Source: Nitrospirillum amazonense
GTDB lineage: Bacteria > Pseudomonadota > Alphaproteobacteria > Azospirillales > Azospirillaceae
Direction: 5' to 3'
Length of the DNA stretch: 64,000 nt
Assembly: GCF_007828045.1 (NCBI RefSeq)
Contig: NZ_VITN01000004.1
Coordinates: forward strand, 124,001 to 188,000
In this document: in pieces, positions 8,915 through 17,687 of the stretch
Layout: each line of letters starts with the position of its first letter
Position numbering within the stretch: the stretch's first letter is position 1
The notes under the pieces: generated by a model
Told to the model about the DNA's origin: nothing
The model's input: only the letters and a program-made list of their open reading frames with translations
Database searches by the model: none
Translations under genes and position numbers: made by a program

Positions 8915-9103
8915 CCGAACGGCGTAGCTCACAAGGCTGGGTTGCTCCCCGTTCGGTGTTGAAGGATTGAATTAACTCAGGACGTTGTCTAACCCTGCCG
9001 TTCGGCGGGACAATCAAAGGCGCCATGTCCTGGCGCGAAGGGTAGTCTTAATTCAACCGAGGGTTCCTTTGGGGAGACGTACCCCTCGGTCAGAAGGAGG
9101 AGA
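8915..9103 (+). promoter_or_regulatory. structured mRNA leader of the OmpA-family gene
   Basis: The gap before the porin gene is full of complementary segments. The octamer CCGAACGG (8915-8922) can pair with either of two identical copies of CCGTTCGG (8949-8956 or 8998-9005). A 9-bp outer stem TTGAATTAA / TTAATTCAA (8967-8975 / 9048-9056) encloses two hairpins: TTGTC...CCTGCCG / CGGCGGGACAA (8985-9013) and GCGCCA / TGGCGC (9020-9036). A third hairpin, CCGAGGGT / ACCCCTCGG (9057-9089), ends just before the ribosome site AAGGAGGAG (9094-9102). No known riboswitch class is recognised. Confidence 0.55.
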
Positions 9104-9111
9104 AACGACGA

Positions 9112-10182
9112 ATGAAACTCCGTCACTCATTACTGTGCGCGGTGTTCGCGCTCGGTCTGCCGGCCACCGCGCTGGCCCAGACCAACGAGGGCTACTACCT
9201 CGGTGCCCAGGCCGGTGTGAACTGGGCTGACAAGACCGACCTGAAGGGCCCGGCCTACACCGACAAGGCCGACTTCACGACCTCGCCCACGGGCCTGGTC
9301 GAGGGTGGCTACAAGTTCGGCAACGGCGTCCGCGTCGGTGCGGAAATCGGTTACGGTGGCAGCACCGTCGGTGACATCACCGGTGGCGGCCCGGGCCGTG
9401 CCGGCGGCGCCGGCGACCTGACCGCCCTGACCTTCATGGCCGTCACCTACTACGAGTTCAACGTCGACAGCCCGCTGCGTCCCTATGTCGGCGCCGGTAT
9501 CGGTTTCGGCCGTTACAAGTTCGACGGCGTGGGCGACCTGTACACGCCGGGCCTGTCGGTGGAGACCTCCACCACTGCCTTCACCTACCAGCTGGCCGCC
9601 GGCGTCGCCTACGCGCTGAGCGACAACCTGGACTTCACCGTCGGCTACCGCTTCATGGGCACGCCGGACACCACTTACGAGCCGTCGAACGCTCCGAAGT
9701 TCAAGGCCGGCTACCAGAACCACTCGGTCCTGGTTGGCCTGCGCTACACCTTCGGTGCCCCGCCGGCTCCGGCGCCCAAGCCGACCCCGACCGTGGCTCC
9801 GCCGGCTCCCCCGCCGCCCCCGCCGCCCCCGCCCCCGCCGCCGGCTCCGTCCATCTCGCGGAACTTCACGGTGTTCTTCGACTGGGACAAGACGGACCTG
9901 TCGGCTGACGCCAAGACCGTGCTGGACAACGCCGCCAAGGACGCTGCCACCGGCCATATCACGAAGATCAACGTGACGGGCTACACCGACCGCTCCGGTT
10001 CGGACGCCTACAACCTGAAGCTCTCGATGCGCCGTGCCGAGGCTGTGAAGGCTTACCTGACGTCCAAGGGCGTCGGCGCCTCCATCGCCACCGACGGCAA
10101 GGGCGAGTCCGATCCGCTGGTCCCGACTGCGGACGGCGTGCGTGAGCCGTCCAACCGTCGCGCCGTCATCATTTTCCCCTGA
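9112..10182 (+). CDS. outer-membrane beta-barrel protein with OmpA domain
   Basis: 356 residues. A signal peptide ends at ALAQ (about residue 23). An eight-strand-like barrel (about 25-215) follows, alternating aromatic strands such as YYLGAQAGVNW and ending LVGLRYTF. A Pro-rich linker of about 30 residues leads to an OmpA/Pal-type peptidoglycan-binding domain with VTGYTDRSGSDAYNLKLS and SNRRAV. By family it anchors the outer membrane to the murein and stabilises the envelope. It has a very strong ribosome site (AAGGAGGAG), a long structured leader and biased codons, all pointing to high expression. A hairpin follows at 10204. Confidence 0.92.
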   Translation: MKLRHSLLCAVFALGLPATALAQTNEGYYLGAQAGVNWADKTDLKGPAYTDKADFTTSPTGLVEGGYKFGNGVRVGAEIGYGGSTVGDITGGGPGRAGGAGDLTALTFMAVTYYEFNVDSPLRPYVGAGIGFGRYKFDGVGDLYTPGLSVETSTTAFTYQLAAGVAYALSDNLDFTVGYRFMGTPDTTYEPSNAPKFKAGYQNHSVLVGLRYTFGAPPAPAPKPTPTVAPPAPPPPPPPPPPPPAPSISRNFTVFFDWDKTDLSADAKTVLDNAAKDAATGHITKINVTGYTDRSGSDAYNLKLSMRRAEAVKAYLTSKGVGASIATDGKGESDPLVPTADGVREPSNRRAVIIFP

Positions 10183-10203
10183 TCCAGTCAGGGGACCGGT
10201 GAG

Positions 10204-10233
10204 CGGGCCTGGGCAAACCCCAGGCCCGGCTTT
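10204..10233 (+). terminator. terminator of the OmpA-family gene
   Basis: CGGGCCTGGG and CCCAGGCCCG form a strong stem with a 6-base loop (CAAACC shared at its edges), followed by a short TTT. Confidence 0.7.
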
Positions 10234-10313
10234 CCGGCCGGATGAGAGACGACGCCTTTCGGATCTCCGGCCCCAGGCTCCCGCCATGGGGCCGGAACCG
10301 GACGGTGGAAATA

Positions 10314-10356
10314 AGAAAGGGGCGCCACCCGGCTGGGCGGCGCCCCTTTTCTTTTT
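10314..10356. terminator. second terminator, bidirectional
   Basis: AAAGGGGCGCC pairs with GGCGCCCCTTTT and is followed by CTTTTT on the plus strand. It separates the porin gene from the convergent response-regulator gene. Confidence 0.85.
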
Positions 10357-10412
10357 GCGCTTGAGGCCGCGTCGGCTGCGATGGTCGCCGACGCCATGCG
10401 GGGATGGTTCGG

Positions 10413-11075
10413 TCAGCTCAACGGACCAATGCCGCGCTGGATGGCCCAGACGGCGGCCTGGGTGCGATTCTGCGCGCCGATTTTGCGCATCACGTTTTTG
10501 AAATGCATCTTCACCGTGGACTCGGTGATTTCCAGCCGGCGGGCGATGGATTTGTTGGATTGGCCCGCTAGCAGGCAGCCCAGGATTTGAATCTCGCGTC
10601 GCGACAGGTCGGCGGTGGCCGCCACCAGATCGGCCGGCGTGGGCCCCTGGGGCTGCTGCGCCTGGGCCACCAGGGCGGCGGCGCGCGGCGGAAACACGGC
10701 ATCGCCGGCCAGGATCAGTTCCAGCGCGTCGCGCAGGGTGGCGACGCCGGATGATTTGGACAGGTGGCCGTCCATGCCGGCGAACAGGCTGGCCTTCAGC
10801 ACCGAATCACTGGTGTCGGAGGTCAGCACCGCGATGCGGGTCTGGGGCGCGGACGCGCGCAGGCGCCGCAGCTCGCTGGCCACGCGCGGCGGGTCTATGC
10901 CCCAAGGATCGACCATGATCAAATCGGGCGCCGCGATGTCCCGCAGCACCTTCATTGCTTCCTCAACCGAAGGGACGGGCGGTAACAGCTGAAAGCTATC
11001 TTCCCCCAGCAATGTACCCAGTGCCGCCCCGAACAACTGATCCTGGTCGATCAGAAGAACGCTGCGGCCTGTCAT
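10413..11075 (-). CDS. LuxR/NarL-family response regulator
   Basis: A 220-residue regulator. The N-terminal receiver (about 5-120) has LLIDQDQLF as the acid pocket, IMVDP as the probable phospho-acceptor and HLSKSS as the conserved Lys. A linker leads to a GerE/LuxR DNA-binding domain (about 155-215) with LSRREIQILGCLLAGQSNKSIARRL and TVKMHFKNVMRKIGAQNRTQA. The acid pair is I-D-Q-D rather than adjacent D-D. No partner kinase is adjacent. It faces away from a second regulator of the same type (11611), and the two share a 535-base divergent promoter region. Confidence 0.88.
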   Translation of the reverse strand: MTGRSVLLIDQDQLFGAALGTLLGEDSFQLLPPVPSVEEAMKVLRDIAAPDLIMVDPWGIDPPRVASELRRLRASAPQTRIAVLTSDTSDSVLKASLFAGMDGHLSKSSGVATLRDALELILAGDAVFPPRAAALVAQAQQPQGPTPADLVAATADLSRREIQILGCLLAGQSNKSIARRLEITESTVKMHFKNVMRKIGAQNRTQAAVWAIQRGIGPLS

Positions 11076-11610
11076 TGCCTATTCCCCCATTGTGATTGCG
11101 GTCTCCCCCACCGGAGACTGTTTATTAAAAATTTTACTAACATTGTCATGGATGCTCGTGAAATGTCGACGCTAACCTGTTAACGGCCCATTTGCCCCAC
11201 GGCCAGGTAATAGATCGCCAGTTCTATTGCGACAATCCTATGGGAAAGTGACCCCGAACGCCATGTTTCTGTTGCGGCATGTCTGAAAACGGGTCACAGT
11301 CTGTCACATCGTGAGGTGGATCGTTTGGCCACCCGGGAAATCGGAAGCCGCCTAGGGGGTACCACGGCGGAAATGGGGTTCTCGGGAAAAAGGTTAGGCT
11401 GCCCCATTTTGGCCGTGATCGAATGGTCATAATGGTGAAGATGTCGCTAGCCAGTCAGGGTCACGCATTCATCGAAAGTGTCGGTTCGGGGCCAAAGGTG
11501 CCGGAACCGACGGGCGATCATCAGGGACCTGCCACGCGGGGCCCGATGTCGGATGAAGCGTTTTGGATGGCCTGGGCCGGAAGTGGCCGGACTCGAACGT
11601 GGGGTTTCAG
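11076..11610. other. divergent intergenic region between two regulators
   Basis: 535 bases with an AT-rich patch near 11120-11160 that suits the leftward promoter. Short frames here have poor codon use. I see a small TCAC-ATC-GTGA dyad near 11304 but no convincing operator or RNA. Confidence 0.5.
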
Positions 11611-12411
11611 ATGATGAGCATGACCGCGCGTTTTCCCGGGACTGTCAGCAGTCTAGCCGAGGATGGTTTGGAAAACGGAATTGCCGGCGTGGGCGCTTCG
11701 CCCCGCCACCGCACTTTTCTCGTCGTGGATGGCCAGGCCCTGGTGCGCCGCGGCGCCGCCCTGATGCTGACCACCCAGTTCCCGGGTGCGTCGGCGCTTG
11801 AGGCCGGCACCGTGGAGGAAGCGCTGACGCAGGCCATGTCCGCGCCGGGGATCGATCTCGTCCTGCTTGACCTGGACAGCTTGTCCGGCAGCCGGGTCGA
11901 GGCCATCGCGCAGCTGACTTCCGCCCTGGGCTCCGTGCCGGTGGTGGCGGTGTCCGCCGTGCAGGAAGGGGATGAGGTCATCGCCTCCATCCGCGCCGGC
12001 GCCCGCGCCTATGTGTTGAAGACGGGGCCGACCGAGGTGCTGGAGCGTACGCTGACCCTGATCCTGTCGGGTGAGAATTATGTGGCCATGCCGCGCCAGG
12101 CGCTCACCGCCGCCTTGGCGGGTGTGCGCGGTGCTTCGGGCCCGGCCATGGGCCAGGCCCCGGCCAACCGCGAGGCCGCCTTGGCGGACCGCCTGACGGA
12201 ACGCCAGCAGGACATTTTCCGCCTGATCCTGGCCGGCTGCTCCAACAAGGAAATTGCCCGCGAACTGGGCGTGCTGGAAGGCACGGTCAAGGTTCACGTG
12301 CGCGCGGTGATGCAGAAGCTGGGTGCCAAGAATCGCACGCAGGTGGCCGTTGCCGCCGCGCGCAGTGGCTTCGGCAGCATGGCCTTCATGGCCGGCACGC
12401 TGACCAACTAA
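11611..12411 (+). CDS. LuxR/NarL-family response regulator
   Basis: About 266 residues. A receiver (about 35-155) carries FLVVDGQALVRRG and VLLDLD (acceptor Asp) and a Lys in YVLKTG. A GerE/LuxR HTH (about 200-260) has LTERQQDIFRLILAGCSNKEIARELG and GTVKVHVRAVMQKLGAKNRTQ. One residue of the usual acidic pair is replaced by Gly (VDG), which may lower phosphorylation. Three ATGs lie together (11611, 11614, 11620) and the first is used. It is divergent from and paralogous to the regulator at 10413. A GC-rich hairpin follows the stop. Confidence 0.87.
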   Translation: MMSMTARFPGTVSSLAEDGLENGIAGVGASPRHRTFLVVDGQALVRRGAALMLTTQFPGASALEAGTVEEALTQAMSAPGIDLVLLDLDSLSGSRVEAIAQLTSALGSVPVVAVSAVQEGDEVIASIRAGARAYVLKTGPTEVLERTLTLILSGENYVAMPRQALTAALAGVRGASGPAMGQAPANREAALADRLTERQQDIFRLILAGCSNKEIARELGVLEGTVKVHVRAVMQKLGAKNRTQVAVAAARSGFGSMAFMAGTLTN

Positions 12412-12453
12412 ATCGACGGCATGTTCCGGCCCTCCGGGGACCGGCGCACGGTG

Positions 12454-12473
12454 CAGGGGCCCTCGGGCCCCTG
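12454..12473 (+). terminator. hairpin after the response regulator
   Basis: CAGGGGCC and GGCCCCTG form an 8-bp stem with a CTCG loop, followed by a weak TTGCCGTTT tail. Confidence 0.5.
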
Positions 12474-12566
12474 TTGCCGTTTCTGGGGCCGCCGCCCCGC
12501 CGTTTGCCTATGCCGTGAATGCGGGAAAAGGGCACCGACCGGCATGAGCGTCGGCTCAAGCCGGTA

Positions 12567-12614
12567 CCGGTATCCAGCATCTCCGGTATTCAGGGTCCCC
12601 GGTATTCAGGGTCC
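12567..12614. repeat. three-copy 16-bp tandem repeat
   Basis: CCGGTATTCAGGGTCC occurs twice head to tail (12583-12598, 12599-12614). A diverged copy, CCGGTATCCAGCATCT, lies in exact register before it (12567-12582). It lies just beyond the 3' end of the leftward CheZ-like gene. Confidence 0.85.
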
Positions 12615-12624
12615 AAGGGACGGC

Positions 12625-13377
12625 TCAATCAAACAGCGCGTCGATGTCCGCCTGCGAGATGGTATGGCCGCCGTCCTTGACGGGCCCGTGCAGTTCCAGG
12701 CCCTCGTCATGCTTGTGGATGGAGGGGGGCAGGGGCATGGTCTCGAACTCCTTGGTGTTCCAGACCGACATCATGGCCTCGATCCGCTCTTCAATGAAGC
12801 TCAGGGCCTGGACGACCTTGGTGATTCGCTGGCCCGTCAGGTCTTGGAAGTTGCAGGCCTCGAAAATGCGCAGCGTGACCTCGTTCAGGTCCTTGAGGCG
12901 GGAGTTCTGGTAGCCTTCCGGCAACTGCGAACGGACCTCATTGGCGATGTCATCGATCTCTTCGGCCGCCTGGATGATGCTGTTGGTGGCGGCTTCGGTG
13001 GAGGCGACGACGGCGGTCAGCTGTTGGCTGGCCTCCATGAACGTGTCGTCCTTGGCCAGCGGATGGCGCAGGGCCGCCATTTCCAACTTCGTCGCCTTGA
13101 TGCGGCCGGCGATGTCGGCGATCTCGACATGGATCGCCTCGATCTGGGTATGGTCGGTGTTGAGGAAACGGTCCAGCTTCTGGCCCAGGTGCTGGATGGC
13201 CTCCATCACCTCCGTCGTGTCCAGGCGAATTTCCTGCGCCGGAGTCAGCGGGGCCAGGGCGGCCGGGTTCAGCGTGGTGGCCGGCAGCGATAGGGCGTCA
13301 ACGGTGCCGGGTTGGTCCTGCGCCCGCCGCTGCCGTTGAATTTCCGCCATGAAAGGCCGCTGACCGTTCTGCGCCAT
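12625..13377 (-). CDS. cheZ: CheZ-like CheY-phosphate phosphatase
   Basis: 250 residues, helical, soluble. The CheZ signature FEACNFQDLTGQRITKV (about residue 180) contains the catalytic Gln of CheZ phosphatases, which speed CheY-P dephosphorylation and so reset motor bias. The last residues, ISQADIDALFD, resemble the CheY-binding peptide of FliM. ATG 13377 is chosen because an AAAGAGG site lies about 10 bases upstream. An ATG at 13404 has none. It is remote from other chemotaxis genes. A second paralog lies at 30904 inside the flagellar operon. Confidence 0.88.
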   Translation of the reverse strand: MAQNGQRPFMAEIQRQRRAQDQPGTVDALSLPATTLNPAALAPLTPAQEIRLDTTEVMEAIQHLGQKLDRFLNTDHTQIEAIHVEIADIAGRIKATKLEMAALRHPLAKDDTFMEASQQLTAVVASTEAATNSIIQAAEEIDDIANEVRSQLPEGYQNSRLKDLNEVTLRIFEACNFQDLTGQRITKVVQALSFIEERIEAMMSVWNTKEFETMPLPPSIHKHDEGLELHGPVKDGGHTISQADIDALFD

Positions 13378-13448
13378 CCGCTGGATCCTCTTTCCCCGTC
13401 GCATCCACTGATGTCGCGCAAGGCGAACCTAACCGAAAGGCTATGTCC

Positions 13449-14321
13449 TTAGGCAATATGTTCGCCGGCGACCCATTCAACATGGGCGATACCTTGGGTG
13501 AAGCCAAGGGCCTCGTGCAGGGCCGGCAGCATTTGCCGCAAAGTTTCATCCAATTGCCAAGGCGGATTAACCAAAATCATGCCGGAGCCGTTCAGGCGGT
13601 CCATACGGGCGTCGTCGTTCCAGGTCAATTCGGCGGCCAGGATTTTCGGAATGCCGTTGTCCTCCAACCGCTGATGCAGGCGCCAGCTTACGGCGCGGTC
13701 CTTGATGGGATACCACAGGGCGTAGATGCCGGTGGGCCAGCGGCTGTGCGCCAGGGCCAGGCCGGCCACCAGGCGGTCAAAGTCGTCCGTGGCTTCGAAG
13801 GGCGGGTCGATCAGCACCAGGCCGCGTTTTTCCTTGGGCGGCAGGTGGGCTTTCAACGCCGTCCAGCCGTCCATGTGGTGCACCGCCACTTGGCGGTCGC
13901 CCCGGAACACGCCCTTCAAGGTCTGCGCGTCTTCCGGATGCAGTTCAGCCAGAATCAGGCGGTCGTTCTCCCGCAGGAAGGTGCGCGCCAGGCAGGGGGA
14001 GCCGGGATAGCTGCTGACGGGCCCGGCGGGCTGGCCGGCGGCGGCGCGCACGGCATCCAGATAGGGGGCCAGCGCTTCGGCCGCGGCGGCACCCAAGGTT
14101 CCCGCCTCGGCGGCCTGTAGCAGGCGCTGGATGCCCAGAGCGGCCTCACCGGTGCGCGTGGCCTCCTCCCCCGTCAGGTCATAGCGTCCGATACCGGCAT
14201 GGGTGTCCAGGACGGCGAAGGGGGCGGGCTTGGCGGTCAGGCGGGTCATCAGCAGCGCCAGGATGGCGTGCTTCATGACGTCGGCCGGGTTGCCGGCGTG
14301 GAAAGCATGGCGGTAGTTCAT
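13449..14321 (-). CDS. rlmJ: 23S rRNA (adenine2030-N6)-methyltransferase
   Basis: 290 residues. It starts MNYRHAFHAGNPADVMKH, the invariant opening of RlmJ. VLDTHAGIGRYDL is the SAM-binding motif and VLIDPPFE the DPPF/Y catalytic motif of N6-adenine methyltransferases. The enzyme methylates A2030 of 23S rRNA using SAM. ATG 14321 is used because family members begin at this MNYRH. A frame seven codons longer is possible. It is a single-gene unit facing left. Confidence 0.95.
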   Translation of the reverse strand: MNYRHAFHAGNPADVMKHAILALLMTRLTAKPAPFAVLDTHAGIGRYDLTGEEATRTGEAALGIQRLLQAAEAGTLGAAAAEALAPYLDAVRAAAGQPAGPVSSYPGSPCLARTFLRENDRLILAELHPEDAQTLKGVFRGDRQVAVHHMDGWTALKAHLPPKEKRGLVLIDPPFEATDDFDRLVAGLALAHSRWPTGIYALWYPIKDRAVSWRLHQRLEDNGIPKILAAELTWNDDARMDRLNGSGMILVNPPWQLDETLRQMLPALHEALGFTQGIAHVEWVAGEHIA

Positions 14322-14386
14322 GGGGCTGGAGCATGCCAGCAAGGGCCGGCACCGGCAATCGCCGTGGCCGCGACCCAGGAAAGCGA

Positions 14387-14413
14387 AAGGCCGCCCGATC
14401 GGGGGCGGCCTGT
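14387..14413 (-). terminator. terminator of the lytic transglycosylase gene
   Basis: On the minus strand a GGCCGCCC / GGGCGGCC stem is followed by TTTCG. It lies directly downstream of the leftward gene ending at 14457. Confidence 0.7.
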
Positions 14414-14456
14414 TCAGCGGCGGGTCAAATGGGGGTGGATCAAACGGGAAGGGAGA

Positions 14457-15164
14457 TCAGCCCACCGGCTCGGTCGTGGCGCTCTGATAAACGCGGCGGG
14501 TACGCGGGGTCACGGCCGTGCTTTCCTCATCGCTGCAGCCGTTGCCATCAATCAGCGAGGCGTTGACGGAGTTCAGGCTGACCAGGTTGCTGCGAACCTT
14601 GCACGCGTAGGCGTGGGCGGTCTTGCCGCTGCTGCCGTTGTAGCGGGCGACCGCAGCGGCCCAGCTGCCGGCGGTGGCGCGCAGACGGGCCAGCATACGG
14701 GCCGCGTACTGCACGTTCTCCTTGGGGTCGACGATCTTTTCCACCGGGTGGAAGGCCGCCTTGTGGTCGGACAGCGACAACTGCATGCAGCCGGCGGTCA
14801 CGTCCTGGCGCAGGTTACCCTTGGGATCGCGCAGATATTTGGCGGCGGCGGTCGGCGTCGACACGAAATGGGCGGTGCCCTTCACGTTGACGGCGTAGGC
14901 CTCCGAGGAAATGGACTGGCCGCTTTCCACCAGGGCCACGGCCAGGAGCAGGCCGGACGGCACCCCAGCTTCCTTTTCAGCCTGCAGGATGTGATCCAGG
15001 CAAGCGGCGTGAGCGGCGGGCGCGGCGGCAAGCAAACCCAAGCCGACGAACAGCCCGGCGATGGCGGTCTTGAAGAGGCGGGTGGTGGAGCGAGGGGCGC
15101 CTGCGGACACGGATTCGGACTCCCGGCCTAGAAGGGCGTCGCTCCGGCGGCGCGCGATCTGCAT
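14457..15164 (-). CDS. lytic transglycosylase-like secreted protein
   Basis: 235 residues. A long basic N-region (MQIARRRSDALLG) precedes a hydrophobic signal segment (FKTAIAGLFVGLGLLAAAPAAHA). The SLT-like domain then has LLLAVALVESGQ, whose ES pair is the usual catalytic Glu context, followed by GCMQLSLSDHKAAF and ARYNGSS. By family it cleaves murein glycan strands in the periplasm, for example for assembly of envelope machines. The ATG at 15164 has a near-perfect GGAGG 8-9 bases upstream. Its neighbours do not reveal the client machine. Confidence 0.82.
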   Translation of the reverse strand: MQIARRRSDALLGRESESVSAGAPRSTTRLFKTAIAGLFVGLGLLAAAPAAHAACLDHILQAEKEAGVPSGLLLAVALVESGQSISSEAYAVNVKGTAHFVSTPTAAAKYLRDPKGNLRQDVTAGCMQLSLSDHKAAFHPVEKIVDPKENVQYAARMLARLRATAGSWAAAVARYNGSSGKTAHAYACKVRSNLVSLNSVNASLIDGNGCSDEESTAVTPRTRRVYQSATTEPVG

Positions 15165-15629
15165 GAGAGTCCTCCATCTATCGTCACTGGCGTCGACGAC
15201 CTCGTGTCGCGACATCCATCTGGCGTCTGTGCCGGTTCCCCAAAGCACATCCCCGCTCGCGGGCGGGGTATTCCATCAGATCACCGATACTCAGTGCGGT
15301 GACCGCTCCCTAACCGAATGGGTCGAACTACCGTTGCCGTCTGTCCGTAAGGCCTATATCCATGCAACGGCCGCATAGCAATTGCAGACAAAACGCAGCA
15401 GGTCAATAAAAAATATGACCGGAGTGTGGCAGCCGCGCCACGCTGCGCCCCTGTCAGCGGCGGCACCATGCCCCATGCGGCTCAGGATTCCAAGCCCTTA
15501 GCATGCGTCATGTTGCCCCCGTGTGAACTGCGGGACCCTCTACAAATAGCGCGACGGCGCAGGTTGCCCCCCAGGAATGGAGGGGCCATAAGGGGCTCTC
15601 GGTCCACGCCCTGAACCTCGAGTCCGACT
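15165..15629. other. divergent intergenic region
   Basis: 465 bases between the lytic transglycosylase gene (left) and the TPR-methyltransferase gene (right). It contains an imperfect dyad, GGTCA-N10-TGACC (15401-15420), with an A-rich core that could be an operator. No gene is supported. Confidence 0.45.
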
Positions 15630-16958
15630 ATGACCTTCGACAGCTTTCCCGATTATGAACAGCGGATGGCGCAGGCCTATGACGCCTTGGATGCCGGGGA
15701 CGAGGCTGCGGCGGAGGCGGCGCTGACGGCGGCCGTGACCCTGGCGCCGGAGGCCGCCGAGGCCCGGGGAGCCTTGGGGGCCGTGCTGCGCCGCCAGGGC
15801 CGCTTCCTGGAGGCTGCCGCCCAGTTCGCCGCCGCCACCACCGCGGAACCTGGGCGCGCGTCCTGGGCGCTGGAGCAGGCGGCGTGCCTGGCCGACGCCG
15901 GCCATACGGAGGACGCCTGGGCCCTGGCATGGGCCGCGCTGGCCCGCCGGGCGGATGACGCGGCCGGCCACCGCCTGGCCGCGCGGCTGCAACTGGCGCG
16001 CGGCGAGACGGCGGCCGCCTTGGCCCATGCGCGCGAGGCCCGCTTCCTGGCGCCCCACGACTTGGACGGGGCCGCCGAGGTGGGGCAGGTGCTGGTGGAT
16101 GCCGGCGACCCGCTGGCGGCGGCGGAAATGCTGGAGCCGCTGCTGGCCCACGCCCATCCGGCCGATCCCGCCCGCGCCGGCGCTCTGGTGCTGCAAGGCC
16201 GGGCGTGGGCCGCCCTGGCGGAGGGGGAGAAGGCGGCGCGCTGCTGGCGCCAGGCGCTGGAAGCCGATCCCGAGGATGCCGGTGGCGCCGGCCGTCTGCT
16301 GGCGGCGCTGGAGGCCGCCACGGCCGCCGGTGGCGCCGATCTGACGCCCACCTATGTGAAGGCACTGTTTGATCGCTACGCCGACCGTTTCGACACCGAC
16401 CTGACGCAGAAGCTGCGCTATCAGGCACCGCAGTTGCTGCGCCAGGCGCTGGACACGGTGGGGGTTGGGGCGGGGCTGGACGTCCTGGACATCGGGTGCG
16501 GCACGGGCCTGGGGGGTGTGGAGGTCAAGCCGCTGGCCCGGTTCCTGGCTGGCGTCGATCTGTCGCCGCGCATGGTGGAGCACGCCCGCGCCCGCGGCCT
16601 GTACGACCGGCTGTGGGACGCCGACCTGATGGGCGCCCTGGCGGAGGCGCCGGGCGCCTGGGACCTGGTGCTGGCGGCCGACGTGCTGGTCTACCTGGGC
16701 GACCTGGCGCCGGTGTTCCAGGCGGCGGCCGGGGCGCTCAAGCCCGGCGGCCGTTTCGCCGCCACGGTGGAACGCTGGTCGGGTGAGGGGCCCTACGCCC
16801 TGCGGGAAAGCCGCCGCTACGCCCATGCGCGGGAACATCTGCTGGCGGCGGCCGGGGAAGTGGGCCTGGATATGGAACATTTGGCGCCGGTGGCGCCGCG
16901 CTGGGAGAAGGGGCGGCCGGTGGATGGCCTGCTGTTCATCCTGCGCAAGGGAACGTGA
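15630..16958 (+). CDS. TPR-containing SAM-dependent methyltransferase
   Basis: 442 residues. About residues 1-235 are Ala-rich helical TPR-like repeats. Residues about 245-440 form a class I methyltransferase with LDVLDIGCGTGLGG (SAM motif I), AGVDLSPRMVEHAR (motif II) and DLVLAADVLVYLGDL. The substrate is unknown. In this architecture the TPR part probably recruits a protein or small-molecule acceptor. There is no signal peptide. The gene nearly touches the convergent lrgB (3 bases apart). Confidence 0.85.
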   Translation: MTFDSFPDYEQRMAQAYDALDAGDEAAAEAALTAAVTLAPEAAEARGALGAVLRRQGRFLEAAAQFAAATTAEPGRASWALEQAACLADAGHTEDAWALAWAALARRADDAAGHRLAARLQLARGETAAALAHAREARFLAPHDLDGAAEVGQVLVDAGDPLAAAEMLEPLLAHAHPADPARAGALVLQGRAWAALAEGEKAARCWRQALEADPEDAGGAGRLLAALEAATAAGGADLTPTYVKALFDRYADRFDTDLTQKLRYQAPQLLRQALDTVGVGAGLDVLDIGCGTGLGGVEVKPLARFLAGVDLSPRMVEHARARGLYDRLWDADLMGALAEAPGAWDLVLAADVLVYLGDLAPVFQAAAGALKPGGRFAATVERWSGEGPYALRESRRYAHAREHLLAAAGEVGLDMEHLAPVAPRWEKGRPVDGLLFILRKGT

Positions 16959-16961
16959 GGG

Positions 16962-17687
16962 TCAGAGCAGCAAGGCCAGCAGCAGCGGTACCGCGAGGGC
17001 GGTGATCAGGCCGTTCAGGGCCATGGCGATGCCGGCGAAACTGCCGGCCAGCGGGCTCATGGTGTAGGAGATGGCGGTGCCCACGCCGTGGGCCGCCATG
17101 CCCATGGACAGGCCCTTGGCCCTGTCGTCGCGTATCTTCAGCCAGCGCAGCAGCAGGGGGCCGAACACCGCGCCAATGATGCCGGTCACCATGACCATGG
17201 CGGCCGTCAGCGAGGGGATGCCGCCGATGCTCTCAGAAATGCCCATGGCGATGGGCGTGGTGACCGACTTGGGCGCCAGCGACAGCACCGTTTCCCTGTC
17301 CGCCCCCAGCACGTGGGCGACAAAGACGGCCGAGGCGGCGGCGGTTATGGAGCCGGCCACCATGGCGATGGTCAGGGGTAGGGCACCCCGGCGCACGTCG
17401 GCGCGGTGGCGCCACAGCGGTACGGCCAGGGCCACCGTCGCGGGGCCCAGCAGGAAATGGATGAACTGCGCGCCATTGAAATAGGTGGTGTAGGGCGTGT
17501 CCGTGACCACCAGCAGGATGACCAGGAACAGGGCCGCCAGCGCCACCGGGTTGGCGAAGGGGCTGCGGTTGGTGCGGGTGTAGATCCGCACGCCGATCAG
17601 ATACGCCACCAGCGTCGCCGCCAGCCACAGCAGCGGGCTGGCCGACAGGTAGACCCAGATGTCGCCCAGGCCCCTCTTGCTCATCAT
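16962..17687 (-). CDS. lrgB: LrgB/CidB-family membrane protein
   Basis: 241 residues with about seven hydrophobic helices. LAPKSVTTPIAMGISESIGG and GTAISYTMSPLAG are typical of LrgB/YohK. The family partners with LrgA/CidA holin-like proteins in the inner membrane and is linked to murein hydrolase control and, in some bacteria, to pyruvate or glycolate movement. Its ATG overlaps the stop of lrgA by 4 bases (ATGA, 17684-17687), so the two are translationally coupled. Confidence 0.9.
   Translation of the reverse strand: MMSKRGLGDIWVYLSASPLLWLAATLVAYLIGVRIYTRTNRSPFANPVALAALFLVILLVVTDTPYTTYFNGAQFIHFLLGPATVALAVPLWRHRADVRRGALPLTIAMVAGSITAAASAVFVAHVLGADRETVLSLAPKSVTTPIAMGISESIGGIPSLTAAMVMVTGIIGAVFGPLLLRWLKIRDDRAKGLSMGMAAHGVGTAISYTMSPLAGSFAGIAMALNGLITALAVPLLLALLL

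Noticed and set aside
9800-9850. CCG/CCC tandem tract in the OmpA-family gene as a possible microsatellite
   Set aside because: It encodes the normal Pro-rich linker between barrel and OmpA domain, and the codons vary.
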